Positions 23,929 to 34,160 of a stretch of 64,000 nt of DNA are shown piece by piece (the stretch's first letter is position 1; every line of letters starts with the position of its first letter). The notes under the pieces were generated by a model. It did no database searches, was not told the origin of the DNA, and saw nothing but the letters and a program-made list of their open reading frames with translations. Source of the stretch: Streptomyces seoulensis (GTDB lineage: Bacteria > Actinomycetota > Actinomycetes > Streptomycetales > Streptomycetaceae); NCBI GenBank assembly GCA_013364255.1, contig CP054936.1, positions 7,644,353-7,708,352 of the forward strand. The letters run 5' to 3'. Both the position numbers and the translations under genes were made by a program.

Positions 23929-24885
23929 ATGCCCAGCACCCCACCGCCCCCGCTCAACGGCCACGCCGCCGCCACCGTCCCCGGCCCGCAGCCGGCCGTT
24001 CACCTCGGCGCGCTGGACGGCTCCGGCGCAATCGAAGGCCCCGCCGACATACGGCTGATCGTCACCGACATGGACGGCACGCTCCTCGACGACACCAAGC
24101 AGATGCCGGAAGGTCTGTGGTCCGTCCTGGCCGAGCTGCGCCGTCGCGGTGTGCTCTTCAGCCCGGCCAGCGGACGCCAGTACGCGACGCTCGCCAAGGA
24201 GTTCGCCGGCGCCGACGAGGGCATGGTCTTCATCGCCGAGAACGGCGCCTACGTCGTCCGGGACGGGGTGGAGATCAGCTCGGACCCGATGGACCCGGCC
24301 GTCGCCCGGCGCCTGGTGCGGGCGGTGCGGGACCTGGTGGCCGGCGGCGCCGACGTGGGCGCGGTCGTCTGCGGCAAGCGGGCCGCCTACGTCGAGCGGA
24401 CCGACGAGGCATTCCTGAGCGAGGTCCGCAAGTACTACGTGGAGCACCGGACGGTGGCGGACGCGACGGAGGTCGACGACGACGTGATCAAGGTCGCCCT
24501 CTTCGACTTCGGCTCGGCCGAGCGGACCACGGCGCCCGCCCTGGAGCCGTTCGCGGCCACCCACAAGGTCGTCGTCTCCGGCGAGCACTGGGTCGACGTC
24601 ATGAACCGCACCACCGACAAGGGCGCCGCGGTGCGCCGGCTCCAGCGGGCGACGGGCATCACGCCCGCGCAGACCCTGGTGTTCGGCGACTACCTCAACG
24701 ACCTGGAGATGCTGGACGCCGCCGAGTGGTCGTTCGCCATGGCCAACGCCCACCCGGAGGTCGTCCGCCGGGCCCGTCACCTGGCCCCCTCCAACAACGA
24801 CGACGGCGTCCTGCGCACCGTCGCCCGCCTGCTCGGCCTGCCGCGCGGGGCGGTCAGCGGGAACGGGGCGGTCAGCCGGAGCTGA
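23929..24885 (+). CDS. Cof-type HAD-superfamily phosphatase
   Basis: 318 residues. HAD motif I is LIVTDMDGTLLDD, motif II ASGRQYATL, motif III/IV FGDYLNDLEML with KGAAVRRLQ before it, and the subclass IIB cap lies between. The first 35 residues are Pro/Ala-rich. ATG 23929 follows CGGAGATCAGG. Family members dephosphorylate sugar phosphates or flavin/PLP-type phosphates. Its stop overlaps the convergent endonuclease gene by 14 bp. Confidence 0.87.
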   Translation: MPSTPPPPLNGHAAATVPGPQPAVHLGALDGSGAIEGPADIRLIVTDMDGTLLDDTKQMPEGLWSVLAELRRRGVLFSPASGRQYATLAKEFAGADEGMVFIAENGAYVVRDGVEISSDPMDPAVARRLVRAVRDLVAGGADVGAVVCGKRAAYVERTDEAFLSEVRKYYVEHRTVADATEVDDDVIKVALFDFGSAERTTAPALEPFAATHKVVVSGEHWVDVMNRTTDKGAAVRRLQRATGITPAQTLVFGDYLNDLEMLDAAEWSFAMANAHPEVVRRARHLAPSNNDDGVLRTVARLLGLPRGAVSGNGAVSRS

Positions 24886-25534
24886 CGGAGTCGGCCAGCT
24901 TCTTGTCCAGGGCCGCGCGCACCAGCGCCGCCGCGAGATGGGCGGGCGGGGTGTCGCCGGCCAGGGCGACGAGCCGGTCCGGGTCCTTGGGCAGCCCCAG
25001 GCGCTCGGCGCCCGACAGGGCCTTGGCGTCCAGGTAGGGGGCCGGTTCGGGCCACACGTCCTGGACCTCGCGCAGGAAGATGTCCGCGCCGGCCGGTCCC
25101 AGGCCCGGCACCTCCTGGAGCAGGTCGCGCAGCGTGCCGACGTCGCCGCCGGCCTCCTCGTGCATCCGGCGCAGATCGCCGCCCCAGCGCTCCAGCACCA
25201 GCTCGGCGCCCTCGCCGAGCTGAGTGGCGGTGCGTTCGTCGTAGCGCCGGTAGCCGCCGCGGCCCAGCGCGTCGACGCGCTCCTGCCAGTCGGCACCGGC
25301 CATGCGGCGCGGATCGCGCAGCCCCGCCCCGGCCAGCTCGCGGGCGGCGGCCACGGCGACCGAGCCGCGGATGCGGGCGCTGAGGAGGACGGCGAGGACC
25401 AGCAGCCGGTACAGCGGCTGCGGGGTGTCCTTCAGGGTGATGCCGGCCTCCTCGGCGAACGTCTCGCCGTGCGCCTCGACCAGCTCGTGCAGCACCCGGC
25501 CGCCGTCCCGGCCGCCGCCGTCGGCCTCGGTCAC
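24872..25534 (-). CDS. Endonuclease III-like HhH-GPD protein
   Basis: 220 residues. The helix-hairpin-helix segment LLQEVPGLGPAGADIFLREVQ is followed by PYLDAKAL, where the catalytic Asp of HhH-GPD enzymes sits. The Lys of bifunctional glycosylases and the 4Cys iron-sulfur loop of Nth are absent, so it may be a divergent glycosylase or only DNA-binding. The GTG start overlaps the DUF3140 stop (GTGA), so the two are coupled. Confidence 0.8.
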   Translation of the reverse strand: MTEADGGGRDGGRVLHELVEAHGETFAEEAGITLKDTPQPLYRLLVLAVLLSARIRGSVAVAAARELAGAGLRDPRRMAGADWQERVDALGRGGYRRYDERTATQLGEGAELVLERWGGDLRRMHEEAGGDVGTLRDLLQEVPGLGPAGADIFLREVQDVWPEPAPYLDAKALSGAERLGLPKDPDRLVALAGDTPPAHLAAALVRAALDKKLADSVSSG

Positions 25535-25878
25535 CGGCTCGCCTTGAGCGGGTCGTGACCGAGCGTCATCAGCCGGTGCCTGCGGCGGGTGTCCCCGGCG
25601 TCCGAGGGCTCGGGCTCGTTCTCCAGGTCCGCCTGGTCGGTGACGCTGTCGACGACCTTGCGCATCACCCTCAGATCGTCGTCGGTCAGATCGGTGCGCC
25701 GCTTCTGGAGGATGGCGAGCACATGCTGCCCGGTGGGGCTGCCCGCGTCGTCGGGCAGCGGCTCGGTGTCCTCGCCGGCGTCCCGGACCCTGAGCCAGGC
25801 GGCCAGTTCCTGCGAGGTCATGTTCACCACGCGGTGGAAGTCCTCCCACAGCGCGTCGAGTTCGAGGGCGTCGGTCAT
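25531..25878 (-). CDS. DUF3140 domain protein
   Basis: 115 residues: FHRVVNMTSQELAAWLRV, then SPTGQHVLAILQKRRTDLTDDDLRVMRKVVDSV and RRHRLMTLGHDPLK, the conserved core of the small actinobacterial DUF3140 family, which has a putative DNA-binding look. Function unknown. It is coupled to the endonuclease III-like gene and 48 bp downstream of dps, which suggests a DNA-protection or repair set. Confidence 0.85.
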   Translation of the reverse strand: MTDALELDALWEDFHRVVNMTSQELAAWLRVRDAGEDTEPLPDDAGSPTGQHVLAILQKRRTDLTDDDLRVMRKVVDSVTDQADLENEPEPSDAGDTRRRHRLMTLGHDPLKASR

Positions 25879-25926
25879 CGCGGCCCCTTTCGTTCGTGGT
25901 GCGGATCGGCGGTCGGCGCGCGCCGG

Positions 25927-26409
25927 TCAGCTCTCCCGGGCGACGTTCTCGGCCGCGAACATCCAGCGCTGCTTCTCCAGTTCGGCGGTGATGGAGATCA
26001 GCAGGTCCTGGGTGACCGGGTCGGGCTTGTCGGTCGCCTCGATGCGCTCGCGCAGCCGCGCGATGGCGGCCTCCAGGGACTCGACCATCACCCCGACCAC
26101 GTCGGAGTCGCGCACCCAGCCCTCCTTGGGGCCGGGCAGCGTGAACGCCGAGGCGATCGTCTCGGGTCGGCCGTCGGGGGAGACCCCGAGCGCCGCGGCG
26201 CGCTCGGCGACCGTGTCGGCGAACTCGCGGGCCGAGGCCACCACTTCGTCCAGCTGCAGGTGGATGGAGCGGAACCGGGGTCCCACGATGTTCCAGTGCG
26301 CCTGCTTGCCGATCAGTGAGAGCCCGAGGAGGTCCACGAGGGTGCTCTGCAGCGCGTCCCCGGTGATCTGGCGGGCGGAGTCGGAAATCGTGCTCTTCAC
26401 GACAGTCAT
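25927..26409 (-). CDS. dps: Dps-family ferritin-like DNA-protection protein
   Basis: 160 residues, four-helix Dps fold. KQAHWNIVGPRFRSIHLQLDEV carries the ferroxidase His and Asp/Glu ligands shared across the dimer interface. The protein should form dodecamers that oxidise iron and bind DNA during stress. ATG 26409 overlaps the WhiB-family stop (ATGA), so the regulator and the iron protein are translationally coupled. Confidence 0.9.
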   Translation of the reverse strand: MTVVKSTISDSARQITGDALQSTLVDLLGLSLIGKQAHWNIVGPRFRSIHLQLDEVVASAREFADTVAERAAALGVSPDGRPETIASAFTLPGPKEGWVRDSDVVGVMVESLEAAIARLRERIEATDKPDPVTQDLLISITAELEKQRWMFAAENVARES

Positions 26410-26663
26410 ACGGTGGTTCTCCTTGCGGCGTCGTCCTGGGTGGTACGGAGCAGTGCGACGCGTTCCTCCTCGCACGTGCCACCCCACACACCCGCCGTCT
26501 GCCCGTTGCCGAGTGCGAAGGACAGACACTGGGTGATCACGGGACAGCGGGCGCACACGCGCTTGGCCGCGGCGATGTCCCGCCGCGCCGGTCCGATGGT
26601 GCCCACGGGGAAGAACAGCTCGGGGTCCTCGCCCACGCAGGCGGCACTGCGCAACCACTCCAT
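26406..26663 (-). CDS. WhiB-family iron-sulfur regulator (Wbl)
   Basis: 85 residues from ATG 26663. Four cluster-binding Cys are visible: SAACVGEDPELFF, CARCPVITQC (CxxCx5C), plus the GVWGG turn before the basic end EEERVALLRTT. Upstream TTG 26696 would add 11 residues; neither start has a clear ribosome site, and leaderless translation is plausible. Wbl proteins act with sigma factors in response to redox or nitric oxide. Overlap with dps suggests a role in oxidative stress. Confidence 0.88.
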   Translation of the reverse strand: MEWLRSAACVGEDPELFFPVGTIGPARRDIAAAKRVCARCPVITQCLSFALGNGQTAGVWGGTCEEERVALLRTTQDDAARRTTV

Positions 26664-26724
26664 GGACGCGCGGGTGCCCGGAGCCGACCGCCGCAAACAA
26701 GGACGAACACGGGCCCGCCGCCCG

Positions 26725-27540
26725 TCAGCGCGCCAGGACCCGGTCCAGGAATCCGGTCAGGTCCGCGAACACCTCGGCCCGCGTCGTCTCCTCGAACACC
26801 TCGTGCCGGGCGCCGGGATACACCCGCTCGGTGAGGTCTCCGCCCGTCCCGGTCAGGCGCTCGACGCCGACCCGGCTCCCGGCGAGCGGGACCAGCCGGT
26901 CGTCCGCGCCGTGCAGCCACAGCACGGGCAGCGCGCCGACGTCGCCGCCCGCGGCCACGGTCGCCAGCGTCCGCGCGAACGCCTGGAGCGTCGGCCGCTT
27001 CATCGGCCCGTGCCACACCAGCGGGTCGGCCGCGTACGCCGCGCCGACCGCCGGGTCCCGGGAGAGCGCGGCCGGGCTGACCGGCGTGTCCGGGATCTCG
27101 TCCAGGGCGAGCAGCCGGCCCGGCAGTTCCCAGGCGCCGACGACCGGCCCGGACAGCACCAGCGCGGTCAGCCCGTCGCCGTGGCGCTGGGCGTAGCGGG
27201 CCGCGACCAGGCCGCCCATGGAGTGGCCGACCAGCACCAGCGGGAGCCCCGGGTGCGCGGCCCGGACCAGGCCGGCCACCGCGTGCAGATCGCTCACCAC
27301 GTCCTCGAAGTCCTCGATCACCACCCGTTCGCCGGCCGATCTGCCGTGGCCCGCGTGATCGGGCGCGTACACCACCGCCCCGTGCGCCCCGAGCACGCCG
27401 GCCACCCCCGCGTAGCGCCCGGCGTGCTCGCCGTAGCCGTGCGCCAGGAGGGCGGCGTAGCGCGGGCGGGGGTGCGGCCACGCGTGGACGTGGAGCGCGC
27501 CCCGGGTTCCGGCGAGGACGTGCGAGCGGGCGTCGGCCAT
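26725..27540 (-). CDS. Alpha/beta hydrolase, monoacylglycerol lipase-like
   Basis: 271 residues. HGYGEHAGRY forms the oxyanion loop, GHSMGG carries the nucleophile Ser, LHGADDRLVP the acid, and GARHEVFEE the catalytic His, matching the MAGL/lysophospholipase group. It is divergent from the thiolase-ligase pair, a lipid-metabolism setting. Confidence 0.88.
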   Translation of the reverse strand: MADARSHVLAGTRGALHVHAWPHPRPRYAALLAHGYGEHAGRYAGVAGVLGAHGAVVYAPDHAGHGRSAGERVVIEDFEDVVSDLHAVAGLVRAAHPGLPLVLVGHSMGGLVAARYAQRHGDGLTALVLSGPVVGAWELPGRLLALDEIPDTPVSPAALSRDPAVGAAYAADPLVWHGPMKRPTLQAFARTLATVAAGGDVGALPVLWLHGADDRLVPLAGSRVGVERLTGTGGDLTERVYPGARHEVFEETTRAEVFADLTGFLDRVLAR

Positions 27541-27647
27541 GTCTCCTCCTGCTGCGGGGGCGGGGCGCCCGGGGAAGGGATCTGTCCCCGGGGCGCCGGT
27601 CGGGGGGATCTTCCCAGCGGGCCGGTCCGAGGTCTATAGTCCAAAAC

Positions 27648-27658
27648 TAGCAGTGCTA
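27648..27658. promoter_or_regulatory. Palindromic operator upstream of the thiolase
   Basis: TAGCAGTGCTA is a perfect 11-bp palindrome in an A/T-rich patch 48 bp before the thiolase GTG, in the gap shared with the divergent lipase. It is a likely site for a TetR-type fatty acid regulator. Confidence 0.5.
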
Positions 27659-27705
27659 ATTAATGATCCGTGCGAGGCCGTGTGAGCCGTCTGGAGAGTT
27701 CTGCC

Positions 27706-28893
<1,188 letters not shown>

Positions 28894-28990
28894 CCGACCG
28901 CAGTCCATACGCACGCCGACGGGGGCGTCCCACCAGGACGAGCACGACCAAGAGCCGCAACGAAGCCGCACCAAAAGGAAGTACCCCTCC

Positions 28991-30499
28991 ATGGCAACCC
29001 TCTCCGTCGCCGCGATCCTCGCCGAGAACGCCAAGCGCCGCCCCGACCGCACCGCCCTCGTCGAAGGCGATCTGCGGCTCACCTTCGACCAGGTGTGGCA
29101 GCGGGCCCGCGCGCAGGCCGGGGCCCTGGTCGGTCTCGGCGTACGGCCGGGGGACCGGGTCGCGCTGATGGCCCCCAACACCGCCGAGTTCCCACAGGCG
29201 TACTACGCGATCGCCGCCGCCGGCGCGGTCGTCGTCCCGGTGCACCTGCTGCTGTCGGCGGCGGAGGTCGAGCACGTCCTCAGGGACAGCGGCGCCACGC
29301 TGCTGCTGTGCCACCCGGCGCAGGAGGCCACCGGCGCGGCCGCGGCGGAGGCCGTCGGGGTCCGCGTCGTCACCCTCGGCGCGGAGCTGGAGAAGCTCGC
29401 CGCCGACGCCGAGCCGCTGCCCTCCTACCTCACCCGGGCCGCCGATGACCCGGCCGTCGTCTTCTACACCAGCGGCACCACGGGCGTCCCCAAGGGCGCC
29501 GTGCTCAGCCACTTCAACCTGGTGATGAACGCCACCGTCAACGCCTTCGACGCCAACGACATCCGCCCCGACGACATCGCGCTCGGCGCCCTGCCCCTCT
29601 TCCACGCCTTCGGCCAGACGGTCTCCATGAACTCCACCTGGCGGGCCGGGGCGACGCTCGTGCTGCTGCCCCGCTTCGACGCGGCGCGCGCGATCGAGCT
29701 GATGGTGAAGGAGGGGGTCAACACCTTCCACGGCGTGCCGACCATGTTCGTCGCGCTGGCCGCCGCGGCGGCCGACGCCGACGCGCTGCCCGAGCTGCGG
29801 GTGTGCGTCTCCGGCGGCGCCTCGCTGCCGGTCGCGGTCCTGGAGCGGTTCGAGGCGGCCTTCGGGGCCGAGATCTACGAGGGCTACGGCCTGTCGGAGA
29901 CCTCGCCGACGGCGACCGTGAACCAGCCCCTGTTCGGCACCAGGGCCGGCACCATCGGCCACCCGCTGTGGGGCGTGGACGTGGAGATCGCCCGCGCCGA
30001 GACCGAGGACCGCGTCGAACTGCTGCCGGCCGGCGAACTGGGCGAGGTCGTCATCCGCGGCCACAACGTCTTCTCCGGCTACCTGGGCCGCCCCGAGGCC
30101 ACCGCCGAGGCGCTGGTCGACGGCTGGTTCCGCACCGGCGACCTCGGCACCAAGGACGACGAGGGCTTCCTCAGGATCGTCGACCGCAAGAAGGACGTCA
30201 TCATCCGCGGCGGCTACAACGTCTACCCGCGCGAGGTCGAGGAGGTGCTGCTGCGCCACCCCGGCGTCGGCCAGGTCGCCGTCATCGGCCTGCCGGACGA
30301 GCTGCACGGCGAGGAGGTGTGCGCGGTGATCGTCCCCGCGGCGGGCGCGCCGGCCGGCGCGGACGAGGTGACCGCGTGGTCCAAGGAGCGGCTGGGCCGG
30401 CACAAGTACCCGCGCCGCGTCGAGTTCGTGGACGCCCTGCCGCTGGGGCCGAGCATGAAGGTCCTCAAGCGGGAGCTGCGGGCGCGCTACGGCGCCTGA
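28991..30499 (+). CDS. Long-chain fatty acid-CoA ligase (ANL superfamily)
   Basis: 502 residues. The P-loop-like A3 motif YTSGTTGVPKGA, A5 YEGYGLSETSP, A7 WFRTGDLG and A10 with the catalytic Lys (PRRVEFVDALPLGPSMKVLKREL) are all present. It adenylates a fatty or aromatic acid and transfers it to CoA, supplying the adjacent thiolase pathway. ATG 28991 follows AAAAGGAAG. Confidence 0.9.
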   Translation: MATLSVAAILAENAKRRPDRTALVEGDLRLTFDQVWQRARAQAGALVGLGVRPGDRVALMAPNTAEFPQAYYAIAAAGAVVVPVHLLLSAAEVEHVLRDSGATLLLCHPAQEATGAAAAEAVGVRVVTLGAELEKLAADAEPLPSYLTRAADDPAVVFYTSGTTGVPKGAVLSHFNLVMNATVNAFDANDIRPDDIALGALPLFHAFGQTVSMNSTWRAGATLVLLPRFDAARAIELMVKEGVNTFHGVPTMFVALAAAAADADALPELRVCVSGGASLPVAVLERFEAAFGAEIYEGYGLSETSPTATVNQPLFGTRAGTIGHPLWGVDVEIARAETEDRVELLPAGELGEVVIRGHNVFSGYLGRPEATAEALVDGWFRTGDLGTKDDEGFLRIVDRKKDVIIRGGYNVYPREVEEVLLRHPGVGQVAVIGLPDELHGEEVCAVIVPAAGAPAGADEVTAWSKERLGRHKYPRRVEFVDALPLGPSMKVLKRELRARYGA

Positions 30500-30508
30500 G
30501 GCGGGCGC

Positions 30509-30531
30509 CCGCGCCCCGAGCGGGGGCGCGG
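30509..30531. terminator. Terminator after the acyl-CoA ligase
   Basis: 9-bp perfect arms (CCGCGCCCC) with a GAGC tetraloop, 10 bp past the ligase stop and before the convergent small membrane protein gene. Confidence 0.65.
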
Positions 30532-30556
30532 CGCACCGCCCGCACGGCGGCCGCCC

Positions 30557-30745
30557 TCAGCCGCGCGAGGCGGAGGAGATCGGCGCCTCGGCCTTCGCGG
30601 CGCGTTCCAGAGCCGCCCGCACCTGGTCGAAGCGCTGCACGTCCGACCAGACGTCGGTGCGCCGCGACCGCCCGGCGCAGCAACTCCACACGCTCGCCAT
30701 GAACACGGTCGCCAACGGGATGAGCAGCCACGTCAAAGGATCCAA
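30557..30745 (-). CDS. Small single-pass membrane protein
   Basis: 62 residues when started at TTG 30745, which has GGGAGG six bases upstream; the ATG at 30796 lacks such a site. One membrane helix (LDPLTWLLIPLATVFMASVW) is followed by a basic, cytoplasmic-looking tail with RFDQVRAALERA. Similar short proteins occur next to many Streptomyces genes without known role. Confidence 0.65.
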   Translation of the reverse strand: MDPLTWLLIPLATVFMASVWSCCAGRSRRTDVWSDVQRFDQVRAALERAAKAEAPISSASRG

Positions 30746-31031
30746 GATCGTCCTCCCTTTTCCCGAGCGGATCAGCGGGTACGGCGACGATGACATACAT
30801 GATCAGTTCTACATATTTGTACGAGAAGCGACTTCCTGCTTTTCACTCATAAGGGTTCAGTGGGGCGGACCGGCTGTCGTACCGAAGGCGGGGCAACGGT
30901 CGGCGGCACGCCAAGTGATCGTTAAGATGGGCCGGTTGCCGCGACCCGGATGCGGAGTCCGGCGGCCGCCGCGCCCGTCACCGGGGGCGCGGTCGTGAGG
31001 GTGGGACTTCGGGGATTGAGGCGGTCTACGG
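30746..31031. other. Intergenic region before the Ser/Thr kinase
   Basis: 286 bp, unusually A/T-rich near 30790-30860 (ACATACATGATCAGTTCTACATAT), which probably contains promoters for the small membrane protein and the kinase. No gene seen. Confidence 0.45.
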
Positions 31032-32195
31032 GTGCTGGTGGCAGATCGGTACCGGCTGCACACGGTCATCGGGCGCGGCGGGATGGGCGAGGTCTGGCAG
31101 GCCCAGGACGAGGTCCTCGGCCGGCCGGTCGCGGTCAAGGTGCTGTTGAACGACGTGGCCGACGCCTCGGCCGAGGCGCGGTTCCGGCTGGAGGCGCAGA
31201 CCTCCGCCCGGCTCAACCACCCCAACGTCGTCGGCACGCTCGACTTCGGCACCTGGGACGGCCGTTGCTTCCTCGTCATGGAACTGGTCGACGGCGGCAG
31301 CCTCGCCGCCGAGCTGACCGGCGGCGGCCCGCTGCGCGCCGACCGGCTGGCCCAGGTGGCGCAGGAGGCGGCCGAAGGACTCGCCGCGGCGCACGAAAAG
31401 GGCATCGTGCACCGGGACGTCAAGCCCGGCAACCTGCTGAGCGACCGTCACGGCACCATACGCATAGCCGACTTCGGCATCGCCCGCTTCGTCGACGACC
31501 CCTCGGCCGGCCTCACCACGACCGGCCAGATCGTCGGCACCGGCCTCTACCTGGCCCCGGAACGCGCCATCGGCACCCCGGCGTCCTCCGCCTCCGACAT
31601 GTACTCGCTGGGCTGCGTCCTCTACCAGCTGTCCGTCGGCCACCCGCCCTTCGAGGCCGACAGCCCGACCGCGCTGCTCTACCAGCACGTCGACGCCCCG
31701 CCCGTCCCGCCGCACCAGCGGGGCGCCGCGCTGCCGCCCGCCTTCGAGACCTATCTGCTCGGCCTGCTGGCCAAGCGCCCCGAGGACCGTCCCACGGCAC
31801 GGGAGACCGCCGACTGGTTCCGCAGCGGCGCCTGGCGCGGCGCGCCCGAACCGCTGCCGCCGGAGGAGCCCGGCGCCGGACCGGATCCGCATCGCCAGTG
31901 GGACTTTGGACCCGGCCGCCACCGGGGCGCGCAGCAGCCGGGCGGCGGCCCTGCGCGGCGCCCGAACACCGCGGGCCACGGCCCCGCCCCGGCCGCCTCG
32001 TCCGCCTCGACCGGCCCGTCCCACCTGTCCTCGCCGTCCGCCCAGGACACCGGCTGGAGCACGAGCGTGCACCGGGCCGCCTCGCGCCGCCCGGCCGTAC
32101 GCACCTCCGCGCGCCGACACTTCCGGGTCCTCGCCGTCCTCGGCGGCGCGGCCCTGTTCGTCTGCGCGCTGCTGCTGGGGATGAGCATGTTCTAG
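31032..32195 (+). CDS. PknB-like Ser/Thr protein kinase, membrane-anchored
   Basis: 387 residues. The Gly loop IGRGGMGEV, catalytic Lys in VAVKVL, HRDVKPGN and DFGIAR are intact, and the APE-type motif is APERA. Residues 270-355 are a Pro/Gly-rich linker, and a C-terminal hydrophobic helix (VLAVLGGAALFVCALLLGM) anchors the kinase with no extracellular sensor. GTG 31032 has no strong ribosome site, so translation may be leaderless. No dedicated substrate is obvious nearby. Confidence 0.88.
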   Translation: MLVADRYRLHTVIGRGGMGEVWQAQDEVLGRPVAVKVLLNDVADASAEARFRLEAQTSARLNHPNVVGTLDFGTWDGRCFLVMELVDGGSLAAELTGGGPLRADRLAQVAQEAAEGLAAAHEKGIVHRDVKPGNLLSDRHGTIRIADFGIARFVDDPSAGLTTTGQIVGTGLYLAPERAIGTPASSASDMYSLGCVLYQLSVGHPPFEADSPTALLYQHVDAPPVPPHQRGAALPPAFETYLLGLLAKRPEDRPTARETADWFRSGAWRGAPEPLPPEEPGAGPDPHRQWDFGPGRHRGAQQPGGGPARRPNTAGHGPAPAASSASTGPSHLSSPSAQDTGWSTSVHRAASRRPAVRTSARRHFRVLAVLGGAALFVCALLLGMSMF

Positions 32196-32211
32196 ACCGG
32201 GCATTCGCGGG

Positions 32212-32267
32212 CTGCCGGACTGCCGGACTGCCGGACTGCCGGACTGCCGGACTGCCGGACTGCCGGG
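32212..32267. repeat. Seven tandem 8-bp repeats (CTGCCGGA)
   Basis: Six perfect copies and a seventh ending in G, beginning 17 bp after the kinase stop and lying in the 174-bp gap before the isomerase gene. Confidence 0.92.
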
Positions 32268-32369
32268 CCGCGGGTGGGCCGGGGGGCAGGGGGCCGGGGG
32301 CCGCCGGGCTTCGCACCCTGAGACGTCACAGGTGCCGGACTTCGGGGGTCGGCCGATACGCTCCGAGAC

Positions 32370-32828
32370 ATGCGAATCTCCGTCTCCTCCGACATGGGCG
32401 AACCCGTGGCCCGCGCCCTGGTGACCCGGTTGCGCGAACGCGGCCACGAGGTGATGACCCACGGCGCGCTGCGACCCGGCGCCGACCCGCAATGGGCGGT
32501 GTGCTCGCGGGCCGCGGCGCAGGACGTCGCCGACGGCCGGGCGGACCAGGCCGTGGTCTGCTGCTGGACCGGCACGGGCGCCTCCATCGCCGCGAACAAG
32601 GTCCCCGGCATCCGGGCCGCCCTGTGCACCGACGCCTACACGGCCGACGGCGCGCGCCGCTGGAACGACGCCAATGTGCTCGCCCTCGGCCTACGACTGA
32701 CCTCCGAGCCGCTGCTGACCGAGATACTCGACGCCTGGTTCGCCGCCGAACCCAGCAAGGAGGCCGACGACCGGGAGAACGTCGCCCGGATCGCCCACAT
32801 GGACGGCGACTGCACGCAGCGGTCGTAG
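32370..32828 (+). CDS. RpiB/LacAB-type sugar-phosphate isomerase
   Basis: 152 residues. The active-site stretch CWTGTGASIAANKVPGIRAAL and the later ARRWNDANVLALG match RpiB, which interconverts ribose and ribulose 5-phosphate; CxTG carries the general base Cys. It lacks the usual SDHAG N-terminal motif (SSDMG here), so substrate may differ. ATG 32370; no operon partners. Confidence 0.85.
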   Translation: MRISVSSDMGEPVARALVTRLRERGHEVMTHGALRPGADPQWAVCSRAAAQDVADGRADQAVVCCWTGTGASIAANKVPGIRAALCTDAYTADGARRWNDANVLALGLRLTSEPLLTEILDAWFAAEPSKEADDRENVARIAHMDGDCTQRS

Positions 32829-32930
32829 GGGCGTAGGGCTCGTACGGCGTTCCAGGGATACGCGGCGACCCGCCGGCCGAGGGCTTGCGGGGGAGGGGAC
32901 AGAGCGGTCCGCCGGCCGGGCGCGTGGAGT

Positions 32931-34160
32931 CTATGGCGGTCCGCCGGCCGCCGTGGCCCGTACGACGTGGGTCAGCGCGTCCTCGCGGAACAGCGCCCGT
33001 CCGGACGCCGTCCGTCGCTCACGCTCGGGGCCGTCCGCCGTCAGGCGGCCCAGGCAGCGCAGCAGGGCCGCCTCGTCGGGCGCGTGATCGGACACCCCGA
33101 GAGCAGCCATCCGGCGTACGCCCTCCGCCCCGTGTCCCGGCAGCGGCCGGTACCCGACGACCGGCAGCGACGCGGCGAGGGCCTGCACGGCGGTCTGCCC
33201 GGCCGCGTTGTCCACCAGGGCGGCGCACGCGCGCAGCAGTTCCGGCATGTCCGTCACCCAGCCGGGGGTGAGGACACCGGGCACGGCGGACAGGGCGCGG
33301 CGCAGCCGTTCATTGCGCCCGCACAGCACGACCGGCAGGAAACCGTGCCCTGTCAGCAGCCGCGCGGTGCCCGCCAGATCCGCCCCCGCGCCCCAGGCGC
33401 CCGCCGACAGCAGCACGGCCGGACGCCCGCCGCCGAACCCCTGCAACCGCCCCGACCACCCTGCCGCCCCCGCCCCTGCTCGCGCACTCGCATCCGAACC
33501 CGTCTCCGGCCCCGGCCCCGCGTCGAAGAAGCCGGGGGACACCACCGGGCCGGTCGTCACCGCCGGTCGGCCCAGCGCGTGGCGCACCTCGTCGGCGGCC
33601 TGATCCGTGACGCACAGATGCAGGTCATTGCCCGGATGGAGCCACTGCCGGTGCACCGCGAAGTCCACCACGACCACCGCGCTGGGAATCCGCAGCGTCC
33701 CACGGGCCCGCAGATGCCCGGTGAGCTGGGCCGCCAGATGGAAGACGGGCACCACGACGTCCGCCCGCCGCTCACGCACCAGCCGCAGCAGCCGGCCGGC
33801 CGCCAGCCGGGCCAGCGGAGTACCGCTCGGCCGGGGACGGGGGCCCGGCCTCAGGAAGAAGTCGTAGATACCGGCGTAGACCCATGGACAGTGCCGGACG
33901 GCGGTCTGGTAGAAACCGCGCAGCCCGTCCCCCAGGCCGTACGGCAGCAGGGCCAGCACGTCGACGACGTCCGCCTCCTTGCCGGCGGCGCGGGCCCGCC
34001 GTGCCAGCTCGGCGGCCACCGTGTCATGGCCCGAGCCCATGCTCGCGCTGAGGATCAGCAGCCTGCCGGCCTCGGACGTCGGCGAGCGGCCGTGCGTCTG
34101 TTCGGTGCGGGGGCCCCGAGCGGCGGGCAGGGGTGGCGGCGCGGGCGTTTGGGACGACAC
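32931..34160 (-). CDS. GT28-type glycolipid glycosyltransferase (MGDG synthase/UgtP-like)
   Basis: 409 residues from GTG 34160; a TTG at 34193 with GGGGGTG upstream is an alternative. LLILSASMGSGHDTVAAEL is the N-terminal donor-lipid signature, FHLAAQLTGHLRARG the acceptor side, and AGAWGAGADLAGTARLL plus VDNAAGQTAVQALAASLPVV the nucleotide-sugar binding part. These enzymes glycosylate diacylglycerol at the membrane. The first 35 residues are disordered. It is divergent from an SDR and a polysaccharide deacetylase, which may modify the same envelope lipids or glycans. Confidence 0.82.
   Translation of the reverse strand: MSSQTPAPPPLPAARGPRTEQTHGRSPTSEAGRLLILSASMGSGHDTVAAELARRARAAGKEADVVDVLALLPYGLGDGLRGFYQTAVRHCPWVYAGIYDFFLRPGPRPRPSGTPLARLAAGRLLRLVRERRADVVVPVFHLAAQLTGHLRARGTLRIPSAVVVVDFAVHRQWLHPGNDLHLCVTDQAADEVRHALGRPAVTTGPVVSPGFFDAGPGPETGSDASARAGAGAAGWSGRLQGFGGGRPAVLLSAGAWGAGADLAGTARLLTGHGFLPVVLCGRNERLRRALSAVPGVLTPGWVTDMPELLRACAALVDNAAGQTAVQALAASLPVVGYRPLPGHGAEGVRRMAALGVSDHAPDEAALLRCLGRLTADGPERERRTASGRALFREDALTHVVRATAAGGPP

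Noticed and set aside
32212..32267. CRISPR array
   Set aside because: Units are 8 bp with no spacers; a simple tandem repeat.
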